Below are positions 8,403 through 15,814 of a DNA stretch of 26,846 nt, in pieces. How positions within the stretch are numbered: the stretch's first letter is position 1; each line of letters opens with the position of its first letter. The notes below the pieces were generated by a model. That model made no database searches. It was not told where the DNA came from and saw only the letters and a list, made by a program, of their open reading frames with translations. Both the position numbers and the translations under genes were made by a program. Source of the stretch: DSUN01 sp035527715 (GTDB lineage Bacteria; Planctomycetota; PUPC01; DSUN01); contig DATKZY010000272.1 in NCBI GenBank assembly GCA_035527715.1, positions 1 to 26,846 on the forward strand, read 5' to 3'.

Positions 8403-8420
8403 CTCGCCCGGTCGGGCGAG
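8403..8420 (+). other. Hairpin after tiny lipoprotein 2
   Basis: CTCGCCC-GGTC-GGGCGAG: same loop and stem as the hairpin at 8238 except that the central A-T pair is now G-C, a compensatory change that argues for selection on the fold. No T-tract follows. A second possible stem, CAGCACG (8434-8440) with CGTGCTG (8463-8469), lies downstream. Confidence 0.75.
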
Positions 8421-8505
8421 TGCCGCCGCCGCCCAGCACGTCCGCTGAACGACGCCCTCCGGCGTGCTGTACCATCACCCTCGCTCGTGGCGCGCCCAGG
8501 CTCCG

Positions 8506-8541
8506 CGATGTTCTCACATTCTTGAGAATGTGAGAACGTCG
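8506..8541. promoter_or_regulatory. 36-nt palindrome upstream of the aldolase promoter
   Basis: Core GTTCTCACATTC (8510-8521) and GAATGTGAGAAC (8526-8537) are perfect 12-bp arms around TTGA. After one mismatch the arms continue with CGA/TCG. It ends 12 nt before the -35 box, so it may be an operator or a terminator of the lipoprotein transcript; no T-tract follows. Confidence 0.6.
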
Positions 8542-8552
8542 CCCTTGCCTTC

Positions 8553-8581
8553 TTGACGTTCCGCCCCCCCGCTGGTAGCAT
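8553..8581 (+). promoter_or_regulatory. Promoter of the aldolase gene
   Basis: TTGACG (8553-8558), 17-bp spacer, TAGCAT (8576-8581), with GG before the -10. The ATG lies 44 nt downstream. Confidence 0.75.
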
Positions 8582-8624
8582 GTCCCCATACGTTGCACCC
8601 AAACCCCAATGCAGGAGAACGGGC

Positions 8625-9455
8625 ATGCTTCTCGGCAAACGGATCCGTCTCGAGCGCATCCTCAACCGCAACACGGGCCGCACGGTCGTCGTGCCCATGG
8701 ACCACGGCGTCACCGTCGGCCCCATCCGCGGCCTGGTCGACATGCGGACGATGGTGAACGACGTGACCGAGGGCGGGGCGAACGCCGTGCTGGGCCACAT
8801 GGGCCTGCCCCTCTACGGCCACCGGCGGAGCGGCAAAGACATCGGTCTCATCCTCCATCTTTCGGGCTCCACCGTCTGGAGCCCCGACCCGAACGCCAAG
8901 GTGCTGGTGAACTCGGTGGAGACGGCGCTGAAGATGGGCGCGGACGCCGTCTCGATCCACGTGAACATCGGGGCCGCAAGCGAGGCCGAGATGCTGCACG
9001 ACCTCGGCCAGACCTCGGTCGCCTGCATGGAGTGGGGCGTGCCGCTCCTGGCGATGATGTACACGCGCGGCGCGAAGATCAAGAGTGAGAGCGACCCCGC
9101 GGCAGTGAAGCACGCGGCGAGGATCGCCGCCGAGCTGGGGGCCGACCTCGTGAAGGTCACTTACACCGGCTCGCCCGACACCTTCCGCACAGTGGTCGAG
9201 GGCTGCCCCATCCCCGTCCTCATCGCGGGCGGCGAGAAGGCGGAGAGCGATCGCGACGTGTTCGGGAACGTCCGCGGCGCCCTGGCCGCGGGCGGGACCG
9301 GCGTGTGCATCGGCCGCAACGTCTTCCAGCACGACCGCCCCCTCGCCATGATGCGCGCCATCTGCGCCATGGTCCACGACAACGCCTCGGTTGCGCAAGC
9401 CGCGCGCATCCTCGGATCCGCGGCGAGGAGGCGGCGTGTGGCGAAGAGCCCCTGA
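8625..9455 (+). CDS. DhnA-type class I aldolase (fructose-bisphosphate aldolase or ADH synthase)
   Basis: A 276-aa TIM-barrel aldolase of the DeoC/FbaB-DhnA group. Visible features are PMDHGVTVGP (Asp26-His27), SIHVNIGA, the Schiff-base lysine motif VKVTYTGS (Lys177), VLIAGGEK, and the phosphate-binding GGTGVCIGRNVFQ near the C-terminus. The same fold serves archaeal-type class I fructose-1,6-bisphosphate aldolase and 2-amino-3,7-dideoxyheptulosonate (ADH) synthase of the alternative early shikimate route; sequence reading cannot separate them. AGGAG (8613-8617) lies 7 nt before the ATG, which overrides the longer frame. It stands alone behind its own promoter and a long palindrome, with no aromatic or glycolytic genes beside it. 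Confidence 0.85.
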   Translation: MLLGKRIRLERILNRNTGRTVVVPMDHGVTVGPIRGLVDMRTMVNDVTEGGANAVLGHMGLPLYGHRRSGKDIGLILHLSGSTVWSPDPNAKVLVNSVETALKMGADAVSIHVNIGAASEAEMLHDLGQTSVACMEWGVPLLAMMYTRGAKIKSESDPAAVKHAARIAAELGADLVKVTYTGSPDTFRTVVEGCPIPVLIAGGEKAESDRDVFGNVRGALAAGGTGVCIGRNVFQHDRPLAMMRAICAMVHDNASVAQAARILGSAARRRRVAKSP

Positions 9456-9480
9456 CAGGGGCGTCTCTTTCTTGCGCGAA

Positions 9481-9499
9481 TGTCGGAGTCATTCCGACA
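9481..9499. promoter_or_regulatory. Inverted repeat upstream of the catalase gene
   Basis: TGTCGGA-gtcat-TCCGACA: perfect 7-bp arms with a 5-nt spacer, 37 nt before the catalase ATG. The position suits an operator for an oxidative-stress regulator, but it matches no consensus that can be named with confidence. It could also act as a weak hairpin after the aldolase gene. Confidence 0.55.
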
Positions 9500-9536
9500 T
9501 CGGAACCGTTCCAGTGCTGGAGAAAGGAGACTGAGC

Positions 9537-11048
9537 ATGGCGGACGAAAGGAAGCGATTGACGACCGCGTCGGGCGCGCCAGTGGACGACGATCAGAACA
9601 CGATCACGGCCGGGCCGCGCGGCCCCGCCCTGATGCAGGACGTGCATCTGCTGGAGAAGCTCGCGCACTTCAACCGCGAGCGCATCCCCGAGCGCGTCGT
9701 GCACGCCAAGGGCGCCGGGGCATTCGGAGTCTTCGAGTGCACGGCTGACATGTCGAAGTACACCCGCGCAAGGTTCCTCTCGCAGGCGGGCAAGAAGACC
9801 GAGGTGGTCGCCCGCTTCTCCACCGTCGGCGGCGAGAAGGGCTCGGCCGACGCGGCCCGCGACCCCCGCGGCTTCGCCATCAAATTCTACACCGAGGAGG
9901 GCAACTACGACATGACCGGCAACAACACGCCGGTCTTCTTCATCCGCGACCCGCTGAAGTTCCCCGACTTCATCCACACCCAGAAGCGCGACCCGAGGAC
10001 CAACGCGCCCAACCCGGACATGTTCTGGGACTTCCTGTCGCTGACCCCGGAGTCCATTCATCAGGTCACGATCCTCTTCTCCGACCGCGGCACGCCGCGC
10101 ACGTTCCGCAACATGAACGGCTACAGCAGCCACACGTTCAAATGGTACAACGCCCAGGGCGAGTACTTCTGGGTCCAGTACCACTTCAAGACCGAGCAGG
10201 GGATCCAGAACCTCACGCGCGAGGAAGCCGCCCGCCTGGCCGGCGAGAACCCCGACCACGCGACGAAGGACCTCTTCGCGGCCATCGAGCGCGGCGAGCA
10301 CCCGTCGTGGCGCGTCTGCGTGCAAATCATGACGCCCGAGCAGGCGAGGAGCTACCGCTGGAACATCTTCGACATCACGAAGGTGTGGCCGCACGGCGAC
10401 TTCCCGCTCATCGAGATCGGCCGCATGACCCTCAACCGCAACCCCGAGAACTACTTCGCCGACGTCGAGCAGGCCGCCTTCTCCCCAGGCAACTTCGTCC
10501 CCGGCATCGGGGCATCGCCCGACAAGATGCTCCAGGCGCGCGTTGTGTCGTACCACGACGCCCACCTCTACCGCCTCGGGCCGAACTACCAGCTCCTGCC
10601 CGTCAACGCCCCGAGGGCCTGCAAGGCCGCGAACTACCAGCGCGACGCCCACATGCGTCTCGACGGCAACGGCGGCGGCGGGCCGAACTACTGGCCGAAC
10701 TCGATGGGCGGGCCGGCCCCCGACCCGTCCGTTGCTGAGCCGCCCATCGGGCTGGAAGGCGAGGCGGCTCGCCACCCCCAGACCCTCACCGACGACGACT
10801 TCGTGCAGCCGGGCGTGCTCTACCGCAAGGTGATGAGCGACACCGACCGCGAGCACCTCGTCGGGAACATCGTGGCGCACCTGGGCAATGCCCAGAAGCG
10901 CATCCAGCGCCGCCAGGCGGCCCTGTTCCTCAAGTGCGACCCCGACTACGGCCGCCGCGTGGCGCAGGGCCTCGGCCTCGATGTGGCCGACGTCGAGCAT
11001 CTGGCCGCCATGTCGCAGGAGGATCGCGTGAAGGCAACCGCAAAGTGA
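9537..11048 (+). CDS. katA: Catalase, small-subunit haem type
   Basis: A 503-aa haem catalase that disproportionates hydrogen peroxide to water and oxygen. The catalytic His56 lies in RVVHAKGAGAFG, the distal Asn in GNNTPVFFIRD (129/130), and the proximal haem ligand Tyr339 in RVVSYHDAHLYRLG. Length and the absence of the extra C-terminal flavodoxin-like domain point to the small-subunit, NADPH-binding clade 3. AAGGAG (9524-9529) sits 7 nt before the chosen ATG. There is no signal peptide, so it is cytoplasmic. A 7-bp inverted repeat lies just upstream and a strong hairpin follows the stop. It indicates oxygen exposure, even though the anaerobic sulfatase-maturating enzyme is nearby. Confidence 0.97.
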   Translation: MADERKRLTTASGAPVDDDQNTITAGPRGPALMQDVHLLEKLAHFNRERIPERVVHAKGAGAFGVFECTADMSKYTRARFLSQAGKKTEVVARFSTVGGEKGSADAARDPRGFAIKFYTEEGNYDMTGNNTPVFFIRDPLKFPDFIHTQKRDPRTNAPNPDMFWDFLSLTPESIHQVTILFSDRGTPRTFRNMNGYSSHTFKWYNAQGEYFWVQYHFKTEQGIQNLTREEAARLAGENPDHATKDLFAAIERGEHPSWRVCVQIMTPEQARSYRWNIFDITKVWPHGDFPLIEIGRMTLNRNPENYFADVEQAAFSPGNFVPGIGASPDKMLQARVVSYHDAHLYRLGPNYQLLPVNAPRACKAANYQRDAHMRLDGNGGGGPNYWPNSMGGPAPDPSVAEPPIGLEGEAARHPQTLTDDDFVQPGVLYRKVMSDTDREHLVGNIVAHLGNAQKRIQRRQAALFLKCDPDYGRRVAQGLGLDVADVEHLAAMSQEDRVKATAK

Positions 11049-11063
11049 GAAGTGAAGAGCAAC

Positions 11064-11102
11064 GCGCCCGGGCTCCACGGCCGCGCCGTGGGGCCCGGGC
11101 GC
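11064..11102. terminator. Bidirectional hairpin terminator between convergent genes
   Basis: GCGCCCGGGC (11064-11073) pairs with GCCCGGGCGC (11093-11102); after one mismatch CCACGGC pairs with GCCGTGG around a CGC loop, 17 pairs in all. It sits exactly between the converging catalase and Tat-protein genes. Neither side has a strong T-tract. Confidence 0.7.
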
Positions 11103-11106
11103 TCCT

Positions 11107-12324
11107 CTACGTCGTGGGCTTGGCCCGTCGAGCGAGGTAGCGGGGCGTGGCGCTGATGCCGCCCCAACTGCCCGGGTCGTGGTTCGCCTCGAAGACCTTG
11201 CGCAGCGTGGCATCGTGGGGCACGAGGGCGGTCCAGAGGACGCCCGGGGTCCTGGCCCACCGCTTGTCGGGCTTGCCGCCGTCTATCCGCTGGAACGCCG
11301 CGCCCTGCACCTGCTGGTTCCACATGTAATCGCGGTTCGTGGCAACGAGGCGGTCAATGTCGGCCTTTGTGAAGACGAGGCCGTGCTCGAAGGCCGCGAC
11401 CATGCCCTCGACGTCTATGCCGTAGTAGCCGCCGTTGGGGTGGACGCCCACCCAGTGCTTCGTCGAGCCGTCGGGCTTGTAGTCCCACGGGCCGGCGGGG
11501 TCCCAGTAGTTCCACACGTAGTACTTGCCGTCGTCGCGGGTGCGGAGGCGCGACTTCATCTGCCGCCACCACTTCTCGGCGCGGTCCTTGTAGACCGGCT
11601 TCTTCGTCACGTCGTGGAGCGCGATGAGCCAGCAGGCGATGAAGTTCTGCTTGTTCGCGGGGTGGGAAAAGCCGTCGGTCTTCCGCTGCTCGTAGCCCTC
11701 CGACCACTTGCCCGTCTTGGGGTCCATGCCGAAGGGAGGCACGACCCACACGCCGCCCTCCTTCACCTCGCGCCAGGCGCAGCGGGTGTCCCATTTCTCG
11801 AAGACCTGTTCGTTGAGCTTGATGAACTCCTCGGCCTTCGCCCCGTGCTTTGCCCTGAGCGCGGGGGTCTTGAGGATCGTGTCGGCCATCAGGGCGAGGG
11901 GCTGGAGGCCCATCGCCTCGCCGAGCAGGCTGTCGGCGAGGAGGTCCCGCGAGAACGCGCCGCCCGAGCCGGCCTTGGGCCAGCCGACGTAGCCGTCGGG
12001 CTCCTTCACGCCGCGCTTGAGCCAGGCATCCGCCCAGTCGAGGAGCATCTCGACCCACTTCGCGTCGCCCGTGGCCCGGTAGCCGTAGGCGAAGCCGTTG
12101 AGGAACGGGCTGATGAGCCAGCCGATTTCCTCGCCCGTCTCCTTGTCGCAATAGCGCGAGCGGGCGCTGTCGAGAATCTTCTTCTCCCAGCGCGGCAGCC
12201 AGTCCTTCGTCGGGTCGGCCTCCGCCTGGGCCGCAGGGCTCGCCGCGGCGCCCCCGAGGGCCAGCGCCCCCAGCCCCGCCAGCGTGTCTCTCATCACCTC
12301 GCGTCGGCTCAGCTCACCGTGCAT
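11107..12324 (-). CDS. Tat-exported protein of unknown function (405 aa)
   Basis: The N-terminus has a twin-arginine signal, SRREVM followed by a hydrophobic stretch GLGALALGGAAA and a likely AQA cleavage site near residue 34, so the protein is exported folded. The mature part is rich in Trp, Tyr and Gly, with helix-pair repeats (WLISPFLNGFAYGYRATGD, WADAWLKRG, FIACWLIALHDVT) that suggest an alpha/alpha-barrel such as polysaccharide lyases or unsaturated glycosyl hydrolases have. No catalytic motif is recognised. AGGAG lies about 8 nt before the ATG. It diverges from the amidohydrolase gene, 150 nt away. Function in polysaccharide handling is an inference from fold style and neighbourhood only. 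Confidence 0.8.
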   Translation of the reverse strand: MHGELSRREVMRDTLAGLGALALGGAAASPAAQAEADPTKDWLPRWEKKILDSARSRYCDKETGEEIGWLISPFLNGFAYGYRATGDAKWVEMLLDWADAWLKRGVKEPDGYVGWPKAGSGGAFSRDLLADSLLGEAMGLQPLALMADTILKTPALRAKHGAKAEEFIKLNEQVFEKWDTRCAWREVKEGGVWVVPPFGMDPKTGKWSEGYEQRKTDGFSHPANKQNFIACWLIALHDVTKKPVYKDRAEKWWRQMKSRLRTRDDGKYYVWNYWDPAGPWDYKPDGSTKHWVGVHPNGGYYGIDVEGMVAAFEHGLVFTKADIDRLVATNRDYMWNQQVQGAAFQRIDGGKPDKRWARTPGVLWTALVPHDATLRKVFEANHDPGSWGGISATPRYLARRAKPTT

Positions 12325-12400
12325 GTGTGCGACTCCTCATTGATTAGCCACCTCCTCCAGGGTATCCGAAGCCGCCGCGAATGCAAGCGCGATGCACGCC

Positions 12401-12428
12401 TTGACTCCCCAGGAGCCGGCGGTAGAAT
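12401..12428 (+). promoter_or_regulatory. Promoter of the amidohydrolase gene
   Basis: TTGACT (12401-12406), 16-bp spacer, TAGAAT (12423-12428) preceded by GG. The ATG lies 47 nt downstream. Confidence 0.7.
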
Positions 12429-12474
12429 GGGTCGGTCGCTGGCGCCTCTCCCGTCGCATCCTGAGGAGTTCGCC

Positions 12475-13707
12475 ATGAAGCTCTCCACGCTCGAATCGGC
12501 CCTGGTGGACGAACTGGCGAAGCTGGAGATCATTGACTGCCACGAGCACCTGGGGCCGGAGAAGAACCGCGTGGCGGCCCAGGTGGACGTGTTCACGCTG
12601 TTCTCGCACTACACGCGGCACGACCTGGCCGTGGCGGGGATGAGCGAGGCGCAGTACCAGGGTCTCTACAACCGCGACATCCCGCTCGGGCGCCGCTGGG
12701 CCGTCTTCGAGCCGTTCTGGGAGCGCATCCGCTGGGCCTCCTACGCCCGCGCCGCGCTCCTCGCCGCCAAGAAGTTTTACGGGGCCGACGACATCAACGC
12801 CCGGACCGCCGAGGCTATCTCGGACGCGATGCAGAAGGCCAACACCCCCGGCCTCTACGACCACGTGCTCCGCGAGGCGTGCCACATCCGCACCGCCCTC
12901 ACCCAATGCGGCTCGACCGACCTCGGCGGCACGCCGCTGCTGACGCCCGTGATGCCGATGGTCTACGAGCTGGAGTCGTGGCAGGCCCTCAGCCGCCCGC
13001 CGTTCGAGCCCTCCGCCGCGGTCCGCTCGCTCGACGACTATCTCGACGCGGTCCGCCGCTACGTCGCCCGCGTGAAGGCCGAGGGCGCCGTCGGACTCAA
13101 AATGATGTCGAATCCGTACAAGGACCCGCGCCGCGACGAGGCGGCGAGCGCCTTCGAGAGCCTGCGGAGCGGCGCCGTCGCCCGTCTCCCCGTGCCCAAC
13201 CCCCTCCGCGACTACGTCGTGGACCAGGCCATCGCCATCGCGACCGAGCAGGACATGGTCGTGTGCGTCCACACCGGCTATTGGGGCGACTTCCGCACCC
13301 TCGACCCACTCCACATGATCCCCATCCTCACGCGCCATCCCAAGGCCCGCTTCGACATCTACCACGTCGGCTACCCGTGGGTTCGCGAGGCCCTGATGCT
13401 GGGGAAGGGCTTCGCCAACGTGTGGCTCAACTTCTGCTGGACCCACATCATCTCGCAGCGGTTCGCGATGGACGCCCTGGACGAGGCGATTGACCTGGTG
13501 CCGATGAACAAGCTCCTCGCCTTCGGCGGCGACTACGCGACGCCCGTCGAGAAGGTCTACGGCCACCTCGTCATGGCCCGCGAGGACGTCGCCCGCGTCC
13601 TCGCCGCCCGCATCGAGGACGGGCAGATGACGGAGAGCCAGGCCCTCGCCCTCGCCCGCAAGTGGTTCGTCGAGAACCCCATCGCCCTCTACCGCCTGAA
13701 GGCGTGA
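12475..13707 (+). CDS. Amidohydrolase-superfamily (metal-dependent hydrolase) protein
   Basis: A 410-aa TIM-barrel hydrolase of the amidohydrolase-2 type. The N-terminal metal site is IIDCHEHLGPE (His23, His25). Later metal or active-site segments are VCVHTGYWGD, DIYHVGYPWVRE and the C-terminal Asp in FGGDYATP. A basic residue in GLKMMSNPYK may be the bridging lysine. Substrates in this group are lactones, decarboxylated acids or uronates; none can be assigned. GAGGAG (12463-12468) lies 6 nt before the ATG. The longer upstream frame is discarded because it is antisense to the Tat-exported gene. A large imperfect inverted repeat follows the stop. Confidence 0.85.
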   Translation: MKLSTLESALVDELAKLEIIDCHEHLGPEKNRVAAQVDVFTLFSHYTRHDLAVAGMSEAQYQGLYNRDIPLGRRWAVFEPFWERIRWASYARAALLAAKKFYGADDINARTAEAISDAMQKANTPGLYDHVLREACHIRTALTQCGSTDLGGTPLLTPVMPMVYELESWQALSRPPFEPSAAVRSLDDYLDAVRRYVARVKAEGAVGLKMMSNPYKDPRRDEAASAFESLRSGAVARLPVPNPLRDYVVDQAIAIATEQDMVVCVHTGYWGDFRTLDPLHMIPILTRHPKARFDIYHVGYPWVREALMLGKGFANVWLNFCWTHIISQRFAMDALDEAIDLVPMNKLLAFGGDYATPVEKVYGHLVMAREDVARVLAARIEDGQMTESQALALARKWFVENPIALYRLKA

Positions 13708-13718
13708 GGCTCGCGTGT

Positions 13719-13866
13719 GGCCACTGATCTTGGGGTTCCCAATCGTCGTCGTTGTCGTCGTCGTCCTCGTCGTCGAATGCCCTGGTGGAAGAGAGAGCCA
13801 TCGGATTCGACGACGACGACGAGCACGAGAAGACGGGAATGCAGGCGGCCCCCAAGATCGGGGGCC
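13719..13866. repeat. Imperfect inverted repeat of about 150 nt with CGT trinucleotide tracts
   Basis: The outer arms GGCC + GATCTTGGGG (13719-13735) pair with CCCCAAGATC + GGCC (13850-13866). TTCCC (13736-13740) can pair with GGGAA (13835-13839), and CGTCGTCGAAT (13768-13778) pairs with ATTCGACGACG (13805-13815) around a 26-nt loop. The arms between are CGT/ACG repeats that pair in several registers. It may be a terminator, a decayed miniature element or a structured RNA. Confidence 0.6.
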
Positions 13867-13889
13867 AGACTCGTGACGCTCACCTCCGC

Positions 13890-13917
13890 TTGACATGTAT
13901 CCCATTTGCGCTACACT
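13890..13917 (+). promoter_or_regulatory. Promoter of the DinJ-YafQ operon
   Basis: TTGACA (13890-13895), 16-bp spacer, TACACT (13912-13917), 21 nt before the antitoxin ATG. TGTA and TACA half-sites flank the spacer and could be part of an antitoxin operator. Confidence 0.7.
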
Positions 13918-13938
13918 AAGGGGGAAGGAGGCGAACGC

Positions 13939-14199
13939 ATGGCCAAGAGCGCGATGGTCCGAGCGCGAATCGAGCCGCGCCTGAAGCACCGGGCGGAGCG
14001 GGTGCTCGACAGGCTCGGCCTCACCCCCACCGAGGCGATCACCGTCTTCTACCGCCAGATCGAGCTACGCAACGGCCTGCCCTTCGACGTCGTCGTCCCC
14101 AACGCCACGACGCTGAAGACGTTCAGGGACACCGATGCGGGCCGCGACCTGGTCGTCTGCGAGGATGCCGAGGACATGTTCCGCAAGTTGGGCGTCTGA
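13939..14199 (+). CDS. dinJ: DinJ/RelB-family antitoxin
   Basis: An 86-aa ribbon-helix-helix antitoxin. The N-terminal half, MAKSAMVRARIEPRLK then AERVLDRLGLTPTEAITVFYRQI, matches the DNA-binding RHH fold. NGLPFDVVVPN and the acidic end EDAEDMFRKLGV match the toxin-wrapping tail of DinJ. AAGGAG (13925-13930) lies 8 nt before the ATG at 13939; the longer frame would start inside the promoter. The stop shares one base with the toxin ATG (TGATG), the usual coupling in such pairs. Expected role: neutralise the YafQ-like toxin and autorepress the promoter just upstream. Confidence 0.92.
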   Translation: MAKSAMVRARIEPRLKHRAERVLDRLGLTPTEAITVFYRQIELRNGLPFDVVVPNATTLKTFRDTDAGRDLVVCEDAEDMFRKLGV

Positions 14200-14471
14200 T
14201 GCTCAAGCCCGTCTACACCCGGCAGTTCGGGCGCGACGTCAAGCGGCTCCAGAAACGCGGCAAGGACATGGAGAAGCTGAAGGCCATTGTGTGTCTGCTG
14301 CTCGCGGAGGAGCCGCTCGACCCGCTCCGCCGCGACCACAAGCTGGTCGGCGGCTACCAGGGCCGGCGCGAGTGCCACATCGAGCCCGACTGGCTGCTCA
14401 TCTACAAGCGCGAAGCCAACGCCATCGTCTTCGAGCGTTCGGGCACCCACGCCGACCTGTTCCGAGGGTGA
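14199..14471 (+). CDS. yafQ: YafQ-family mRNA interferase toxin
   Basis: A 90-aa RelE-superfamily toxin expected to cut mRNA on the ribosome. All YafQ active-site residues can be placed three positions earlier than in the E. coli protein: His47 (RRDHKL), His60 (RECHIEPDW), Asp64, Trp65, His84 (GTHADLF) and Phe88. Length is that of the family and there is no sign of decay. It follows the antitoxin with a one-base overlap and has no further gene behind it. With the nearby retron it adds to the accessory, possibly defensive, character of this stretch; that link is only positional. Confidence 0.92.
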   Translation: MLKPVYTRQFGRDVKRLQKRGKDMEKLKAIVCLLLAEEPLDPLRRDHKLVGGYQGRRECHIEPDWLLIYKREANAIVFERSGTHADLFRG

Positions 14472-14569
14472 CTGGGTATCCGAGGGACAAGAAACGGAAC
14501 AGGCGCTCAGACCCGCCGGGCGTTCCAACTCGGCGGCCGGCGCAAGCCTCAGCACCCGGTGCGTGGGTG

Positions 14570-15814
14570 TCACGCGAGGGTGACTTCGATGGTGCGCCCG
14601 CCGCGGCGGGCGAGGGCGAAGCGGCCCTTGAGCTCGGCGCCGGAGGGGAGCGTGGCGCGGACCTCGTGGTCGCCGAAGAAGCAGCGGAGCTTCGCGGCTC
14701 CCGCGGCGTCGGCCGTCACCTTCGCGTTGGTCGTCCAGCGCGCGTGGAACGCCTCGACGAGCCAGTCGTAGAGGGGCTTGGGCGCCATGTCCTTGCGGAC
14801 AAGGCCCGCGGGGGCGCCCTGCCAGGCGCCATTGTCCGAGAAGTCCCACCAGGTGACGGCCTCGACGGCGGGGTGGCTGAAGAGAACGGTGTAGAACTGC
14901 TGGCCGTAATCGAGCTGGGCCTTCTCGCCGTCGGGCGTCGAGTGCCAGTCGTCGCGGCGGCGGTGCCAGTCGTTGTCGTCGGGCTTCTTGAGGTCGCCGG
15001 AGAGGACGGTGGCCTCGGTGAAGTGGAGGGGCAGGCCGAAGCGGGCATAGGTGTCGCACACGCTCCACACGCGCTCGATGGGCCAGGTACCCTTGTGCAT
15101 GTGGCTCTGGATGCCGAGGGTCCGGACGGGGGCCTTGGCGTCGAGGAGGGCCTGGACGAGTTTCTCGAAGTCGGGCGAAACGTTGAAGTCGTTGTAGAGG
15201 AGCACGGCCTTGGGGTTCGAGCCGTCGGCCCAGCGAAGGGCGTCGGCGACGCACTTGGCGGCGCCCTGGGCCTTCATCCAGCGGCCGACCGCGTTGTCGA
15301 AGCGGGCGCTCACCGTCGCCTCGTTCACGACGTCCCAGAGGTCAATCCGCCCCTGGAAGCGATAGACGATTTCCTTGACGCGGCGCTCCTGGAGGGCGAG
15401 GACCCCGGGGTCGGGCATCGCCTCGGCCCACCTGGGGAAGACCTCGTGCCAGACGAGGGGGTGGCCTTTGGCCGTGATGCGGTGGCTGTGACACCACTCG
15501 GCCATCGTGTCGAGGCGGTCTTCCTGGGTCTTGCCCTTCTCGGGCTCGTATCCGCCCCAGTAGAAGGGGAGCGTGGCGTAGTTGAGGAGCGCGGCGAAGC
15601 GTTCGTAGTAGGCGGCCTGGAGGGCGGCGTCCTCGATGGCCCCGATGCGGAAGGCATTGGCGCCGAGCTTGAACTCGTGGCGAACGAGTCGCACCTCGGC
15701 GGCGACGCCGGCCAGAGGCTTGCCCGCCTTGTCCACGAAGCGGAGACTGGCCTCCGCGGTTCGGTGCTCCTGAACGCGCCGTTCGGCGCCACTGAGAATG
15801 GCCGGGTCGTCCAT
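14570..15814 (-). CDS. GH10 family endo-beta-xylanase-like glycoside hydrolase, no signal peptide
   Basis: A 414-aa retaining glycosidase. An N-terminal beta-sandwich stretch (TAEASLRFVDKAGKPLAG, then RHEFKLGANAF) leads into the GH10 barrel: YWGGYEPEKG, GHPLVWHEVFPRW, acid/base Glu165 in DLWDVVNEA, LYNDFNV, GIQSHMH, nucleophile Glu267 in PLHFTEATV, and TWWDFSDNGAW. All key residues are present. There is no signal peptide or Tat motif, so the enzyme should be cytoplasmic, acting on imported oligosaccharides, unless exported otherwise. The ATG at 15814 has AGGGAG 7 nt upstream and shares one base with the stop of a 58-aa gene (TGATG). Xylan as substrate is the family default, not shown. Confidence 0.93.
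   Translation of the reverse strand: MDDPAILSGAERRVQEHRTAEASLRFVDKAGKPLAGVAAEVRLVRHEFKLGANAFRIGAIEDAALQAAYYERFAALLNYATLPFYWGGYEPEKGKTQEDRLDTMAEWCHSHRITAKGHPLVWHEVFPRWAEAMPDPGVLALQERRVKEIVYRFQGRIDLWDVVNEATVSARFDNAVGRWMKAQGAAKCVADALRWADGSNPKAVLLYNDFNVSPDFEKLVQALLDAKAPVRTLGIQSHMHKGTWPIERVWSVCDTYARFGLPLHFTEATVLSGDLKKPDDNDWHRRRDDWHSTPDGEKAQLDYGQQFYTVLFSHPAVEAVTWWDFSDNGAWQGAPAGLVRKDMAPKPLYDWLVEAFHARWTTNAKVTADAAGAAKLRCFFGDHEVRATLPSGAELKGRFALARRGGRTIEVTLA

Noticed and set aside
8238..8420. The two lipoprotein hairpins as ordinary Rho-independent terminators
   Set aside because: Neither is followed by a T-tract, and the stem is short; they are reported as hairpins of unknown role.
9489..13989. Long minus-strand frames opposite the catalase and amidohydrolase genes
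   Set aside because: Shadows in GC-rich DNA; both + strand genes have ribosome sites and intact active sites.
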